Below, one piece after another: positions 26,558-34,527 of a DNA stretch of 64,000 nucleotides. Made by a program: the position numbers and the translations under genes. Within the stretch, counting starts at the first letter, position 1. The number at the start of each line of letters is the position of its first letter. The notes beneath the pieces were generated by a model that made no database searches, was not told the DNA's origin, and saw nothing but the letters and a program-made list of their open reading frames with translations. Source of the stretch: Martinezella lusitana (GTDB taxonomy: Bacteria; Pseudomonadota; Alphaproteobacteria; Rhizobiales; Rhizobiaceae); NCBI RefSeq assembly GCF_014207095.1, contig NZ_JACHBG010000013.1:92735-156734 (forward strand), given 5' to 3'.

Positions 26558-27418
26558 TTAAGAAAGCCGCTTGGCCTTCAGCACCGAAACGGCAGTCTCG
26601 CTGTTGTGGACATAGTCGTTGGCGTCGGGCTGGCGCTGCACCAATAGAATGAACAGCAAGTCGGTCAGCATCAGCTGTGCGTCGCGCGCGGTGATCGCCG
26701 AGGAGCGGACGCGATCTTCGTCGCCGACGGTATGAAGGCAGATGTCGGCGACGCGGGCGAGCGGATTGTCCTGCAGGCCGGTCACGGCGATGACGGTCGC
26801 CTTGCGCTGGCTCGCCAGCTCCGCGATCCGCAGCGTTTCAATGCTGGCGCCAGAATAGGAAAGAGCAAAGAGCAGGTCGTCCGGTCCGAGCGTCGATGCG
26901 TTCGCCATCTGAACATGGCTGTCGCTGTCATGCATGACATTGCGGCCGAGCTTCATCAGTTTGTAGGAAAAATCGCGGGCGACCAGCGAGGAGGCGCCGA
27001 CGCCGGCCAGATGAATGCGCCTGGCATCGTGAAGAGCCTTCAGTGCCTTGTCGATATCGCCCTCATTGTTGACCGAAATGGTTTGTTGCATGGCTTGCAG
27101 CTTGCTGCTCAACAGCTTCTGCAGGATGGTCAGATAGCCGTCGCCGACTTCGATCGTGCCATGAATCATACCGGCTGGCGTGGGCCATTCCTGGGCCTTC
27201 GCCTCACTCACGGCGAGCTTCAGTTCCTGATAGCCGGCATAGCCGAGCTTCTGGCTGAACTTCACGACGCTCGACTGGCTGCGCCCGGTCTCGACCGCGA
27301 GTGCTGCCGATGAAAGCCGCAGCATCTGATCAGGGTTCTCGACGATGAACTGCCCGATCTGGCGATCGGCGGGCGCCATGGTTTCAAGCTGCGCGCTGAT
27401 TTTCTTCAGGATAGACAT
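26558..27418 (-). CDS. RpiR family regulator (MurR-like) of the peptidoglycan-recycling locus
   Basis: A 286-residue regulator with an N-terminal RpiR helix-turn-helix (about 1-77; TGRSQSSVVKFSQKLGYAGYQELK) and a C-terminal SIS sugar-phosphate domain (about 125-255; HLAGVGASSLVARDFSYKL, LLFALSYSGAS). SIS domains bind phosphosugars; in MurR proteins the ligand is MurNAc 6-phosphate, the substrate of MurQ. The start is at MSILKKISAQLE (27418). It is divergent from murA-nagK-murQ. Identical dyads before murA and murQ are likely its operators. The ligand assignment is inferred from context. Confidence 0.9.
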   Translation of the reverse strand: MSILKKISAQLETMAPADRQIGQFIVENPDQMLRLSSAALAVETGRSQSSVVKFSQKLGYAGYQELKLAVSEAKAQEWPTPAGMIHGTIEVGDGYLTILQKLLSSKLQAMQQTISVNNEGDIDKALKALHDARRIHLAGVGASSLVARDFSYKLMKLGRNVMHDSDSHVQMANASTLGPDDLLFALSYSGASIETLRIAELASQRKATVIAVTGLQDNPLARVADICLHTVGDEDRVRSSAITARDAQLMLTDLLFILLVQRQPDANDYVHNSETAVSVLKAKRLS

Positions 27419-27541
27419 TTGGTCCTTTTGCGTCCCCTCGATCGATCGAGGCGGTTCACATATCATCACCCACGTACTCAAAATAGCATTCGGGCAAGGC
27501 ACGGCAACCGTGCTTCAAGCGATGAGAGACTAGCACAGAGA

Positions 27542-27595
27542 ATTGGAATAAAAAATTCCAATGATAATTGACAGGATGGAATGATCGAATAGTCT
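27542..27595 (+). promoter_or_regulatory. RpiR operator and promoter before murA
   Basis: ATTGGAAT-N5-ATTCCAAT (27542-27562), a perfect dyad with core GGAAT-N5-ATTCC. A -35 box TTGACA (27568-27573) follows, with a 16-bp spacer and TAGTCT (27590-27595). The spacer contains an extra GGAAT half-site. The same arrangement recurs before murQ. Confidence 0.72.
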
Positions 27596-27658
27596 TCAAT
27601 GGGAAGCGGATGGCGGAATCCTCGGTATTGCGCATCTCGCCTTAACGGGTTTCGGATT

Positions 27659-28915
27659 ATGGATAGACTTCGCATCTCCGGCGGCAAAAGGTTGCAAGGA
27701 GCCGTGACGATTTCGGGCGCCAAGAATGCCGCCCTGCCGCAGATCGCGGCTGCTCTTTTGAGCCCGCATTCGCTGGAACTCACCAACCTGCCCTCGGTAA
27801 GCGATGTCGAGAACATGCTCGGCGTCATCGCGCTGCACGGCGCACGGATCACCCGAACGGCGCAAAGCACAATGATCGATCCGAGCGCCATCGTCTCCAA
27901 GGAAGCCTCCTATGATACGGTGAGGCGCATGCGGGCAACGGTTCTGGTGCTGGCGCCGCTGCTTGCCCGTTTCGGTCACGCCCGTGTATCTCTGCCGGGG
28001 GGGTGCGCTATCGGCGCCCGCCCCGTGGACATGCATATCAAGGCGCTTGCAACCCTCGGCGCCGATATTGCCATCGAAAGCGGCCTGATTGTTGCTTCCG
28101 CCCCAAATGGGCTGAAGGGAGCTCGCATCGTACTGAGTTCTCCCTCGGTCGGTGCGACCGAGACGGTGATGATGGCGGCTTGTGCCGCAAAGGGTGAAAC
28201 GGAGATTTTGAACGCAGCCCGCGAGCCCGAAGTCGCAGACCTTGCCGCGTGTCTGAGCGCCATGGGCGCGCGCATCGAAGGGGCGGGCACACACCGCATC
28301 CTGATCGATGGCGACACCAGCTGGCGGCCGGCGAAGCATCACGGCATTCCCGATCGCATCGAAGCTGGTACCTATGCGGTTGCCGCCGCCATTACCGGTG
28401 GGCAGCTCGAACTCATCCACGCCCGGCTGGAAAACCTTGCCTCAGTTGTCCAAGCGCTGGAAGCCATGGGCGTCAGCGTTTGGCCGAGCGATCGTGGCCT
28501 CGTCGTTTCACGAGAAGGGCCGCTCAAAGGCGCCGATCTCACCACAGAACCCTATCCGGGCTTCCCGACCGATCTGCAGGCGCAATTCATGGCGCTCGCC
28601 TGTTGCGCCGAGGGTGCGTCGCTGATCCGTGAGACTGTTTTTGAAAATCGCTTCATGCATGTGCCGGAGCTGATACGGCTTGGCGCCAACATAACGCTGC
28701 AGGGCACGACAGCGCTGGTGCGGGGCGGGGCTCCCCTCAAAGGAGCGCAGGTGATGGCGACAGACCTCCGCGCCTCAGTTTCTCTCGTGCTGGCCGCGCT
28801 TGTTTCGCAAGGCGAGACCATCGTCAATCGCGTCTACCATCTCGATCGAGGCTATGAGCAACTCGATCGCAAGCTTCGCCTCTGCGGCGCCGATATCGAA
28901 CGGCTGACGTCATGA
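27659..28915 (+). CDS. murA: UDP-N-acetylglucosamine 1-carboxyvinyltransferase (MurA paralogue)
   Basis: A 418-residue enolpyruvyl transferase, normal MurA length. Lys22 and Asn23 (SGAKNAALP), catalytic Cys116 (SLPGGCAIGARPVD) and the C-terminal ATDLRAS and YHLDRGYEQ motifs are all present, so the enzyme should be active and fosfomycin-sensitive in type. It catalyses the first committed step of murein synthesis. Its place between an RpiR gene and nagK/murQ is odd for a housekeeping murA, so I read it as a second copy serving recycling. Start 27659 gives the family N-terminus; no clear ribosome site is seen. The stop overlaps the next start (ATGA). Confidence 0.92.
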   Translation: MDRLRISGGKRLQGAVTISGAKNAALPQIAAALLSPHSLELTNLPSVSDVENMLGVIALHGARITRTAQSTMIDPSAIVSKEASYDTVRRMRATVLVLAPLLARFGHARVSLPGGCAIGARPVDMHIKALATLGADIAIESGLIVASAPNGLKGARIVLSSPSVGATETVMMAACAAKGETEILNAAREPEVADLAACLSAMGARIEGAGTHRILIDGDTSWRPAKHHGIPDRIEAGTYAVAAAITGGQLELIHARLENLASVVQALEAMGVSVWPSDRGLVVSREGPLKGADLTTEPYPGFPTDLQAQFMALACCAEGASLIRETVFENRFMHVPELIRLGANITLQGTTALVRGGAPLKGAQVMATDLRASVSLVLAALVSQGETIVNRVYHLDRGYEQLDRKLRLCGADIERLTS

Positions 28916-29802
28916 GCGATAAGGCAAGCAGCGCCCCTTATTTTCTGGGTGTTGATGGTGGAGGCACCGGCTGCCGTGCCCGCATCGAGGATGGCGCCGG
29001 CACCGTGCTGGGGCAAGGGCTCTCCGGACCGGCGACGACGCGGCTTGGCATAGATGAGGCTTGGGCTTCCATCGCCAGAGCATTCGACGCAGCAATCGAA
29101 GAGGCAGGTTTGACCGCCGCCGATATTGGCAGCATCCATGCGGGTATCGGTTTGGCGGGCATTGGCCGCAAGGGAGCTCTCGCTGCTCTCAAGGCCATAA
29201 AACATCCCTTCGCCAGTATCGCATTCGTCAGCGACGGGGAGGGGGCTTGTCTTGGGGCTCATTCAGGCCGTGACGGAGCAATCGTCATTGCGGGGACCGG
29301 ATCCATAGGCCTCGGTCTTGTCGAGGGGCGGCAATTGCGGGTCGGGGGCTACGGCTTTCCGATCTCCGACGAGGGCAGCGGTGCCTATCTTGGGCTAAAG
29401 GCGATGCAGCTCGCGCTGCGCGCCCATGATGGCCGCGAGCAAAAGACGGCGTTGCTGAGCGAGATCCTGCAGCGTTTTCAGAATGATCCGATGGAGGCCG
29501 TTGCCTGGATGGATCGGGCATCGGCGACGGATTATGCGACGTTCGCGCCCATGGTGCTGCGCCATGCGGATCAGGGCGACGCCGTGGCGCGGCGTATCGT
29601 CCAGGGCGCCGCTGGGCATATCGACACGTTGATCCGGACCCTTTTCGAGAAGGGATCGCCGCGTGTCTGCCTGCTTGGCGGCCTCGCCAGTCCGCTCGAG
29701 CCATGGCTTGCGCCGGATGTGCGACGCAGCCTCAAGCCGATCGACGGCGACGCCGTGTCGGGTGCAATCATCCTCGCCAGAAGGGCGATCTGTCAGCATT
29801 GA
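28912..29802 (+). CDS. BadF/BadG-type ATPase, probable N-acetylglucosamine kinase
   Basis: ASKHA-fold kinase of 296 residues. Phosphate 1 motif YFLGVDGGGTGCRARIED (7-24), a phosphate 2 loop IVIAGTGSIGLGL near 124-136, and the adenosine motif LLGGLASPLEPWLA near 250. In a MurQ/AnmK cluster it would phosphorylate GlcNAc (or MurNAc/anhydro sugar) in the cytoplasm. It is coupled to murA by an ATGA overlap. The substrate is inferred from neighbours; related proteins accept GlcNAc or glucosamine. Confidence 0.87.
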   Translation: MSDKASSAPYFLGVDGGGTGCRARIEDGAGTVLGQGLSGPATTRLGIDEAWASIARAFDAAIEEAGLTAADIGSIHAGIGLAGIGRKGALAALKAIKHPFASIAFVSDGEGACLGAHSGRDGAIVIAGTGSIGLGLVEGRQLRVGGYGFPISDEGSGAYLGLKAMQLALRAHDGREQKTALLSEILQRFQNDPMEAVAWMDRASATDYATFAPMVLRHADQGDAVARRIVQGAAGHIDTLIRTLFEKGSPRVCLLGGLASPLEPWLAPDVRRSLKPIDGDAVSGAIILARRAICQH

Positions 29803-29835
29803 GCGACGGGAATGCGCATGGCTTCTTCCGTACGC

Positions 29836-29894
29836 CCAATATGGAATATATTATTCCATATTGGATTGACTGATGGAATAATCGGACATATTAT
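29836..29894 (+). promoter_or_regulatory. Second RpiR operator with promoter, before murQ
   Basis: CCAATATGGAATA and its exact complement (13-bp arms, 3-bp centre, 29836-29864), core GGAAT-N5-ATTCC as in the murA promoter. A near-ideal promoter follows: TTGACT (29866-29871), 17-bp spacer, TATTAT (29889-29894). The spacer again carries a GGAAT half-site. Confidence 0.78.
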
Positions 29895-30075
29895 TAACGA
29901 AGGTAAACAGGGAATGGGTGCGGAACGAAGCCGAAATAGCCAGTCGCACCTTGGCTGATGTCAGCTATCCGCTTTGTTGAGAACCGAACTTTGCAACGGC
30001 AGGCCCGGCGCCTTATCGGTCGGACTTGTCATCCCTGATCTATTGATATCGAAGCGCATTTTCGCGAGCAGGCCC

Positions 30076-30999
30076 ATGACAGAGCAGAAGTTGATATCCG
30101 AACTGGAGCAGTTGGTTTCCGAAGGCCGCAATCCGAACACGATGCATATCGATCTGCTGCCGACCTTGGATCTTCTGCGCGAAATCAATTATGAAGATCA
30201 GACGGTGCCAGTCGCCGTCGAGAAGGTCATTCCGGCCATCGCCGCTGCCGTCAATCAGATCGTCGCGGCCTTCCAGAAGGGAGGGCGGCTGATCTATATG
30301 GGCGCCGGCACCAGTGGTCGCCTTGGCGTTCTCGACGCGTCCGAATGCCCGCCGACCTTCAGCGTTCCGTCGAATATGGTGATCGGCCTGATCGCCGGCG
30401 GTCCAGATGCGCTGCGCCGCTCGATCGAAGGTGCGGAAGATGATCCGGAGCAGGGCCGTCAGGCTCTGGAGGACGTCAAGCTGACGAAAGACGACGTCGT
30501 CGTCGGCATCGCGGTCAGCGGTCGCACCCCCTATGTCATCGGTGGCTTGAACTATGCCAAGAGCCTCGGGGCTTTCACGGTCGCGTTGTCCTGCAATCCC
30601 AATTCCATCATTGCCGGTATCGCCGATCTGGCGATCTCGCCGGTCGTCGGCCCGGAAATCTTGACGGGCTCGACCCGTTTGAAATCCGGCACGGCACAGA
30701 AGCTCATCCTCAATATGCTGACGACGGCCAGCATGATCCGCATCGGCAAGAGCTATCAGAATCTGATGGTTGATGTCAGCGCCAGCAACAAGAAGCTGGT
30801 GGCGCGCGCCTCGCGCATCGTCATGCAGGCGACCGGTTGCTCGCAGAAAGAAGCCCGCCGCGTTCTCGACCTGACCGGAAACGACGTCAAGCTCGCCATT
30901 CTCATGGAAATCACCGGAATGGGCATTGAAGAAGCCCGCGTGGCATTGCAAAACGCTGATGGATTCCTGCGCAAGGCCATCAACGCGAAGAGTGCTTAA
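30076..30999 (+). CDS. murQ: N-acetylmuramic acid 6-phosphate etherase MurQ
   Basis: SIS-domain lyase of 307 residues cleaving MurNAc-6-P to GlcNAc-6-P and D-lactate. Hallmarks: RLIYMGAGTSGRLGVLDASECPPTF (about 75-99) with the catalytic Glu in the SECPPTF segment, and VVVGIAVSGRTPYVIGGL near 140. The C-terminal QKEARRVLDLTGNDVKLAIL UBA-like segment is also typical. Length matches E. coli MurQ. It begins a second transcription unit behind its own RpiR operator and is followed by an ABC importer. Confidence 0.95.
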   Translation: MTEQKLISELEQLVSEGRNPNTMHIDLLPTLDLLREINYEDQTVPVAVEKVIPAIAAAVNQIVAAFQKGGRLIYMGAGTSGRLGVLDASECPPTFSVPSNMVIGLIAGGPDALRRSIEGAEDDPEQGRQALEDVKLTKDDVVVGIAVSGRTPYVIGGLNYAKSLGAFTVALSCNPNSIIAGIADLAISPVVGPEILTGSTRLKSGTAQKLILNMLTTASMIRIGKSYQNLMVDVSASNKKLVARASRIVMQATGCSQKEARRVLDLTGNDVKLAILMEITGMGIEEARVALQNADGFLRKAINAKSA

Positions 31000-31004
31000 T
31001 GGAC

Positions 31005-31022
31005 GTCGCGGTTTGCCGCGAC
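31005..31022 (+). terminator. Short hairpin between murQ and binding-protein genes
   Basis: GTCGCGG-TTTG-CCGCGAC, a perfect 7-bp stem 5 bp past the murQ stop with no U-tract. It may partly attenuate or stabilise the polycistronic message rather than end it. Confidence 0.4.
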
Positions 31023-31078
31023 GGCAATCAATTGGCCAAAATCGGCCGGGGACATTTAAAAAAATCGGAGGGATGAGA

Positions 31079-32599
31079 ATGAAGGGGTATTTTGCAAGGA
31101 AACTGATTTCAGGGATGGTGCTGGCGGCGGGCGTTGGCATGGCTGCCGTCGCGATGCCGGCGCAGGCTGCAACGTTGCGCATGGCATGGTCGCAGGACGC
31201 GACCGGGCTTGATCCGCATAAGCAGACCGCCTTCTCCTCCATTCGTTTGCTGGAATTGATTTACGAGCCACTCGTTCGCCTCGACGGCAATCTGCAGATC
31301 GTGCCCGGTGTCGCCGAGAGCTGGCAGTTTTCGCCCGATGGCAAGCAGCTGACTTTCAAGCTGAACGCCAAGGCCAAATTCCAGAACGGCGCGCCCGTTA
31401 CCCCGGCTGACGTGAAGGCCTCCTTCACGCGTATCCTCGATCAGGCGACCGGTGCTGTCGCCCGCGCAAACTTCTTGTCGATCGCGAGCATCGACACGCC
31501 GGATGCCACGACTGTGGTCTTCAATCTGTCGCAGCCTGACGTTCCCTTGCTGACCGCGATGACGAGCCTCAATGCCGCCGTCGTTCCGGCAAGCGAGATT
31601 GCCGCTGGCACCATTGGCACGAAGGCGATCGGCTCCGGCCCCTTCAAGCTCGACAGCTGGGTTCCGAATTCCAAGGAAGTCCTGAGCGCCAACAAGGATT
31701 GGGCGGGCGGCACCGTCGGTGTCGATGGCATCAACATCAGTGTACTGCCCGACGAGACCGCGATCCTCGCATCGCTGCGCACCGGCCAGACCGATTTTGC
31801 GCTGCTGAACGATCCGCTCGTCGCGACCTTGGTGCCAAAGGAGCCGAAGCTGCAGCTGACCCGCACGCCGGTGCTCTCCTACAACGTTCTGCAGCTCAAT
31901 CCCTCGCGCAAGCCGATGGATCAGCTGGCAGTGCGCCAAGCTATCTCCTGCGCCATCGATCGCAAGGACGTGATGGATACCGCGGCACTTGGCGAAGGCA
32001 AGGTGACCGGGCCGCTGACGATGCCGCTTTATGCCACCGATCCCAGCAAGCTCTTCTGCTACACGCGCGATGTTGCCAAGGCGAAGAAGCTGATGGCCGA
32101 TGCAGGCCTTGCCAACGGCTTCTCGGCAACGGTCATCGCTGCAACCGGCGAACCGCCGACCGCAACGGCCGAAGCGCAGGTCATCCAGTCGCAGCTTGCC
32201 GAAATCGGCATCAAGCTCGATATCAAGGTGATGGAACTCAACGTCTATGTCGATACCTGGCTCAAGGGTAATTTCGACATGGCTGTTGCGCTCAACGGCG
32301 GCAGTGCCGACCCCTACTCGATGTATAACCGCTACTGGACGAAGACCGGCAACCTGCAGAAGGTCGCCAACTATATCGACGATACGCTCGACAGCCTGAT
32401 GCAGAAGGGCCGCGCCGAAACCGATCCGGCCAAGCGCAAGGAAATCTTCGCCGAATTCGAAAAGCATATCGCCGAAGTCTCGCCCTGGATCTGGCTCTAC
32501 ACGGCCTATGGCTATACGGCCGAGCAGAAGAACGTCGAGGGCTTTGTTCCGACGCCGACCGGTTCGCTGTTCGGTCTGAGCAAGGTTTCGATCAGGTAA
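31079..32599 (+). CDS. Peptide/muropeptide-type ABC transporter substrate-binding protein
   Basis: Periplasmic cluster C (SBP family 5, DppA/OppA-like) protein of 506 residues. Signal peptide about 1-29 (MKGYFARKLISGMVLAAGVG, Ala-rich cleavage AQAAT). The hallmark LDPHKQTAFSSIRLLELIYEPLV is at the mature N-terminus. Start 31079 has GGAGGG 6 bp upstream. Lying between murQ and permeases in a recycling cluster, it probably captures murein peptides or muropeptides. Agrobacterium is known to import muropeptides through an ABC system instead of AmpG, a useful parallel but not proof. Confidence 0.9.
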   Translation: MKGYFARKLISGMVLAAGVGMAAVAMPAQAATLRMAWSQDATGLDPHKQTAFSSIRLLELIYEPLVRLDGNLQIVPGVAESWQFSPDGKQLTFKLNAKAKFQNGAPVTPADVKASFTRILDQATGAVARANFLSIASIDTPDATTVVFNLSQPDVPLLTAMTSLNAAVVPASEIAAGTIGTKAIGSGPFKLDSWVPNSKEVLSANKDWAGGTVGVDGINISVLPDETAILASLRTGQTDFALLNDPLVATLVPKEPKLQLTRTPVLSYNVLQLNPSRKPMDQLAVRQAISCAIDRKDVMDTAALGEGKVTGPLTMPLYATDPSKLFCYTRDVAKAKKLMADAGLANGFSATVIAATGEPPTATAEAQVIQSQLAEIGIKLDIKVMELNVYVDTWLKGNFDMAVALNGGSADPYSMYNRYWTKTGNLQKVANYIDDTLDSLMQKGRAETDPAKRKEIFAEFEKHIAEVSPWIWLYTAYGYTAEQKNVEGFVPTPTGSLFGLSKVSIR

Positions 32600-32613
32600 C
32601 GGCAACCGAGACC

Positions 32614-32716
32614 TAGGGCATTTCCGTTTCGAACGGAGTGGCGGAAATGCCCTATCTCTTTGTTTTCAAGCAATTGCGGGCGCAAAGCCGCTTCACACAT
32701 TTGCTGGAATTGCTCT
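32614..32716. repeat. Rhizobial intergenic palindromic repeat
   Basis: A 13-bp perfect stem (TAGGGCATTTCCG with CGGAAATGCCCTA) is followed by a second dyad, AGCAATT (32669-32675) with AATTGCT (32708-32714). The sequence resembles repeat elements dispersed in rhizobial genomes. The T-rich TCTCTTTGTTTTC after the first stem makes it a possible terminator inside the operon, uncoupling binding protein from permease levels. Confidence 0.65.
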
Positions 32717-32728
32717 AGAGGAATTGCA

Positions 32729-33688
32729 ATGTCATATCTGACGCGTCGGCTGATGACATTCCCGCTGATCATGCTGGGCGTGTCCATCTTCGTCTTCGTC
32801 GCCATCCGGTTAGTGCCGGGCGATGCGATCACGGCGATGCTCGGAACCAATGCGGGCCTTCTGACGCCGGAGCAGCGGCAGGCCCTTGCCGCCTATTTCG
32901 GCATCGATCAGTCCTGGCCCATCCAGTACTGGCATTGGTTGCTTGGGGTATTCCAGGGCAATCTCGGCATATCGGTTACTTACGGCAAGCCGGTGCTCGG
33001 CATCATCCTGGAGCGCTTTCCGTTGACGCTCGAGCTTGCCTTGCTCTCTGTGGTCATTGCGCTCGCCATCGGCCTGCCTGCCGGCGTCTTTGCGGCCACG
33101 CGCAATGAAAAATTCTCTGATCTTGCCGTGCGCATCGTCGCCATGATCGGCCAGTCGACGCCGAATTTCGTGCTCGGTCTGCTGCTGATCTATGCCTTGT
33201 CCGCCGGTTTCGGTGTACTGCCGACCATGGGCGCTTTCACACCCATCTGGCAAAACCCGCTTGAAAATCTCGGCCAGATGATCCTGCCGGCGCTGACGCT
33301 CGGCTTTGCCTTTGCCGCTTCCGTGACCCGTGTCGTGCGCTCCGCCATGCTTGATGTTTTGAGCGATGATTACGTTCGCACCGCCCGCAGCCGTGGCGTT
33401 CCCGCGCGCGGCGTCATCTGGCGGCATGCGCTCCCGAATGCACTGATCCCGGTGGTGACGCTGAGCGGCGTCGAATTCGGCTACCTGCTCGGCGGCGCCG
33501 TGCTGGTAGAGCAGATCTATGCCCTGCCGGGGCTCGGGCGCATGGTGCTCGACGCTATCCTGCAGCGCGACTATGCGCTGGTGCAGGGGAGTGTTCTGTT
33601 CATTGCCTTTAACTTCATGATCGTCAATCTGCTCGTCGATCTTGCCTATGTGGCGCTCGATCCGCGCGTTCGGCTGGGAGAAGGCTGA
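32729..33688 (+). CDS. ABC transporter permease, DppB/OppB type
   Basis: Inner-membrane permease of 319 residues with about six helices. The N-terminal MSYLTRRLMTFPLIMLGVSI and IRLVPGD motif are typical of DppB. The coupling helix EAA-like region reads DDYVRTARSRGVPARGVIWRHALPNAL. Start 32729 has GAGG upstream, contributed by the end of the repeat element. Its stop overlaps the next ATG (TGATG). Confidence 0.93.
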   Translation: MSYLTRRLMTFPLIMLGVSIFVFVAIRLVPGDAITAMLGTNAGLLTPEQRQALAAYFGIDQSWPIQYWHWLLGVFQGNLGISVTYGKPVLGIILERFPLTLELALLSVVIALAIGLPAGVFAATRNEKFSDLAVRIVAMIGQSTPNFVLGLLLIYALSAGFGVLPTMGAFTPIWQNPLENLGQMILPALTLGFAFAASVTRVVRSAMLDVLSDDYVRTARSRGVPARGVIWRHALPNALIPVVTLSGVEFGYLLGGAVLVEQIYALPGLGRMVLDAILQRDYALVQGSVLFIAFNFMIVNLLVDLAYVALDPRVRLGEG

Positions 33689-34527
33689 TGCGGATCCTCA
33701 AGGCTATTTTCGGGCATGTGAGCGGCCGGATCGGCGGCATCATCGTCCTCGTCTACGTCGTGCTAGCCATCCTCGGTACACTCGGCGTAACTCCGCATGA
33801 TCCGCTGATGCAGAACCGCATCGACCGCCTGCACGCTCCGAGCCTGACCTATTGGATGGGCACAGACCTTTTCGGCCGTGATGTCGCAAGCCGGCTGATG
33901 CATGGTATCGGTGAATCCTTCACGGTCGCCTTCTTCTCCGTGGCCGTCGCAACCGCAATCGGCACCTTGCTCGGCCTGACCGCCGCGTGGTCGGGCAAGC
34001 GCTGGGATGGCGTCATCATGCGCACTATGGATGTGCTGCTCGCTTTTCCGGCGATCCTGCTGGCGCTGTTGATCATCGCCATCGTCGGACCTGGCACCTG
34101 GACCAGTGTCGCTGCGATCGCGATCGTCTATACGCCGATCTTTACCCGCGTCGTGCGCGGTCCGGCGCTTTCATTGAAGGGGCGCGATTTCGTCGACGCG
34201 GCCCGCACGTTCGGCAGCAGCCGCTCGTACATTCTGACCAGACATCTTCTTCTCAATCTCGTCGCACCCTTGACCGTGCAGGTGACGTTGGCGCTTGCCT
34301 GGTCGCTGTTGACGGAGGCTGGTCTGAGCTTCCTTGGCCTGGGAACGCAGCCGCCGGCCTCCTCATTGGGCCTGATGCTGAGCGACAGCCGCAATCTCAT
34401 GGAAACAGCGCCCTGGTTGCTGATCTTTCCGGGCGTGACCATCATGATCTCCATTCTTGGCTTCAACCTGCTCGGTGATGCCCTGCGCGATATTCTTGAT
34501 CCGAAGATGCGGAGGTCTACGGTATGA
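33688..34527 (+). CDS. ABC transporter permease, DppC/OppC type
   Basis: Second permease, 279 residues. The N-terminus has the DppC layout with a DPLMQNRIDRLHAPSLTYWMGTD periplasmic loop; the EAA loop reads KGRDFVDAARTFGSSRSYIL, followed by TEAGLSFLGLGTQPP. It overlaps the upstream permease and, by 4 bp, the ATPase, so the transporter subunits are translationally coupled. Confidence 0.93.
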   Translation: MRILKAIFGHVSGRIGGIIVLVYVVLAILGTLGVTPHDPLMQNRIDRLHAPSLTYWMGTDLFGRDVASRLMHGIGESFTVAFFSVAVATAIGTLLGLTAAWSGKRWDGVIMRTMDVLLAFPAILLALLIIAIVGPGTWTSVAAIAIVYTPIFTRVVRGPALSLKGRDFVDAARTFGSSRSYILTRHLLLNLVAPLTVQVTLALAWSLLTEAGLSFLGLGTQPPASSLGLMLSDSRNLMETAPWLLIFPGVTIMISILGFNLLGDALRDILDPKMRRSTV

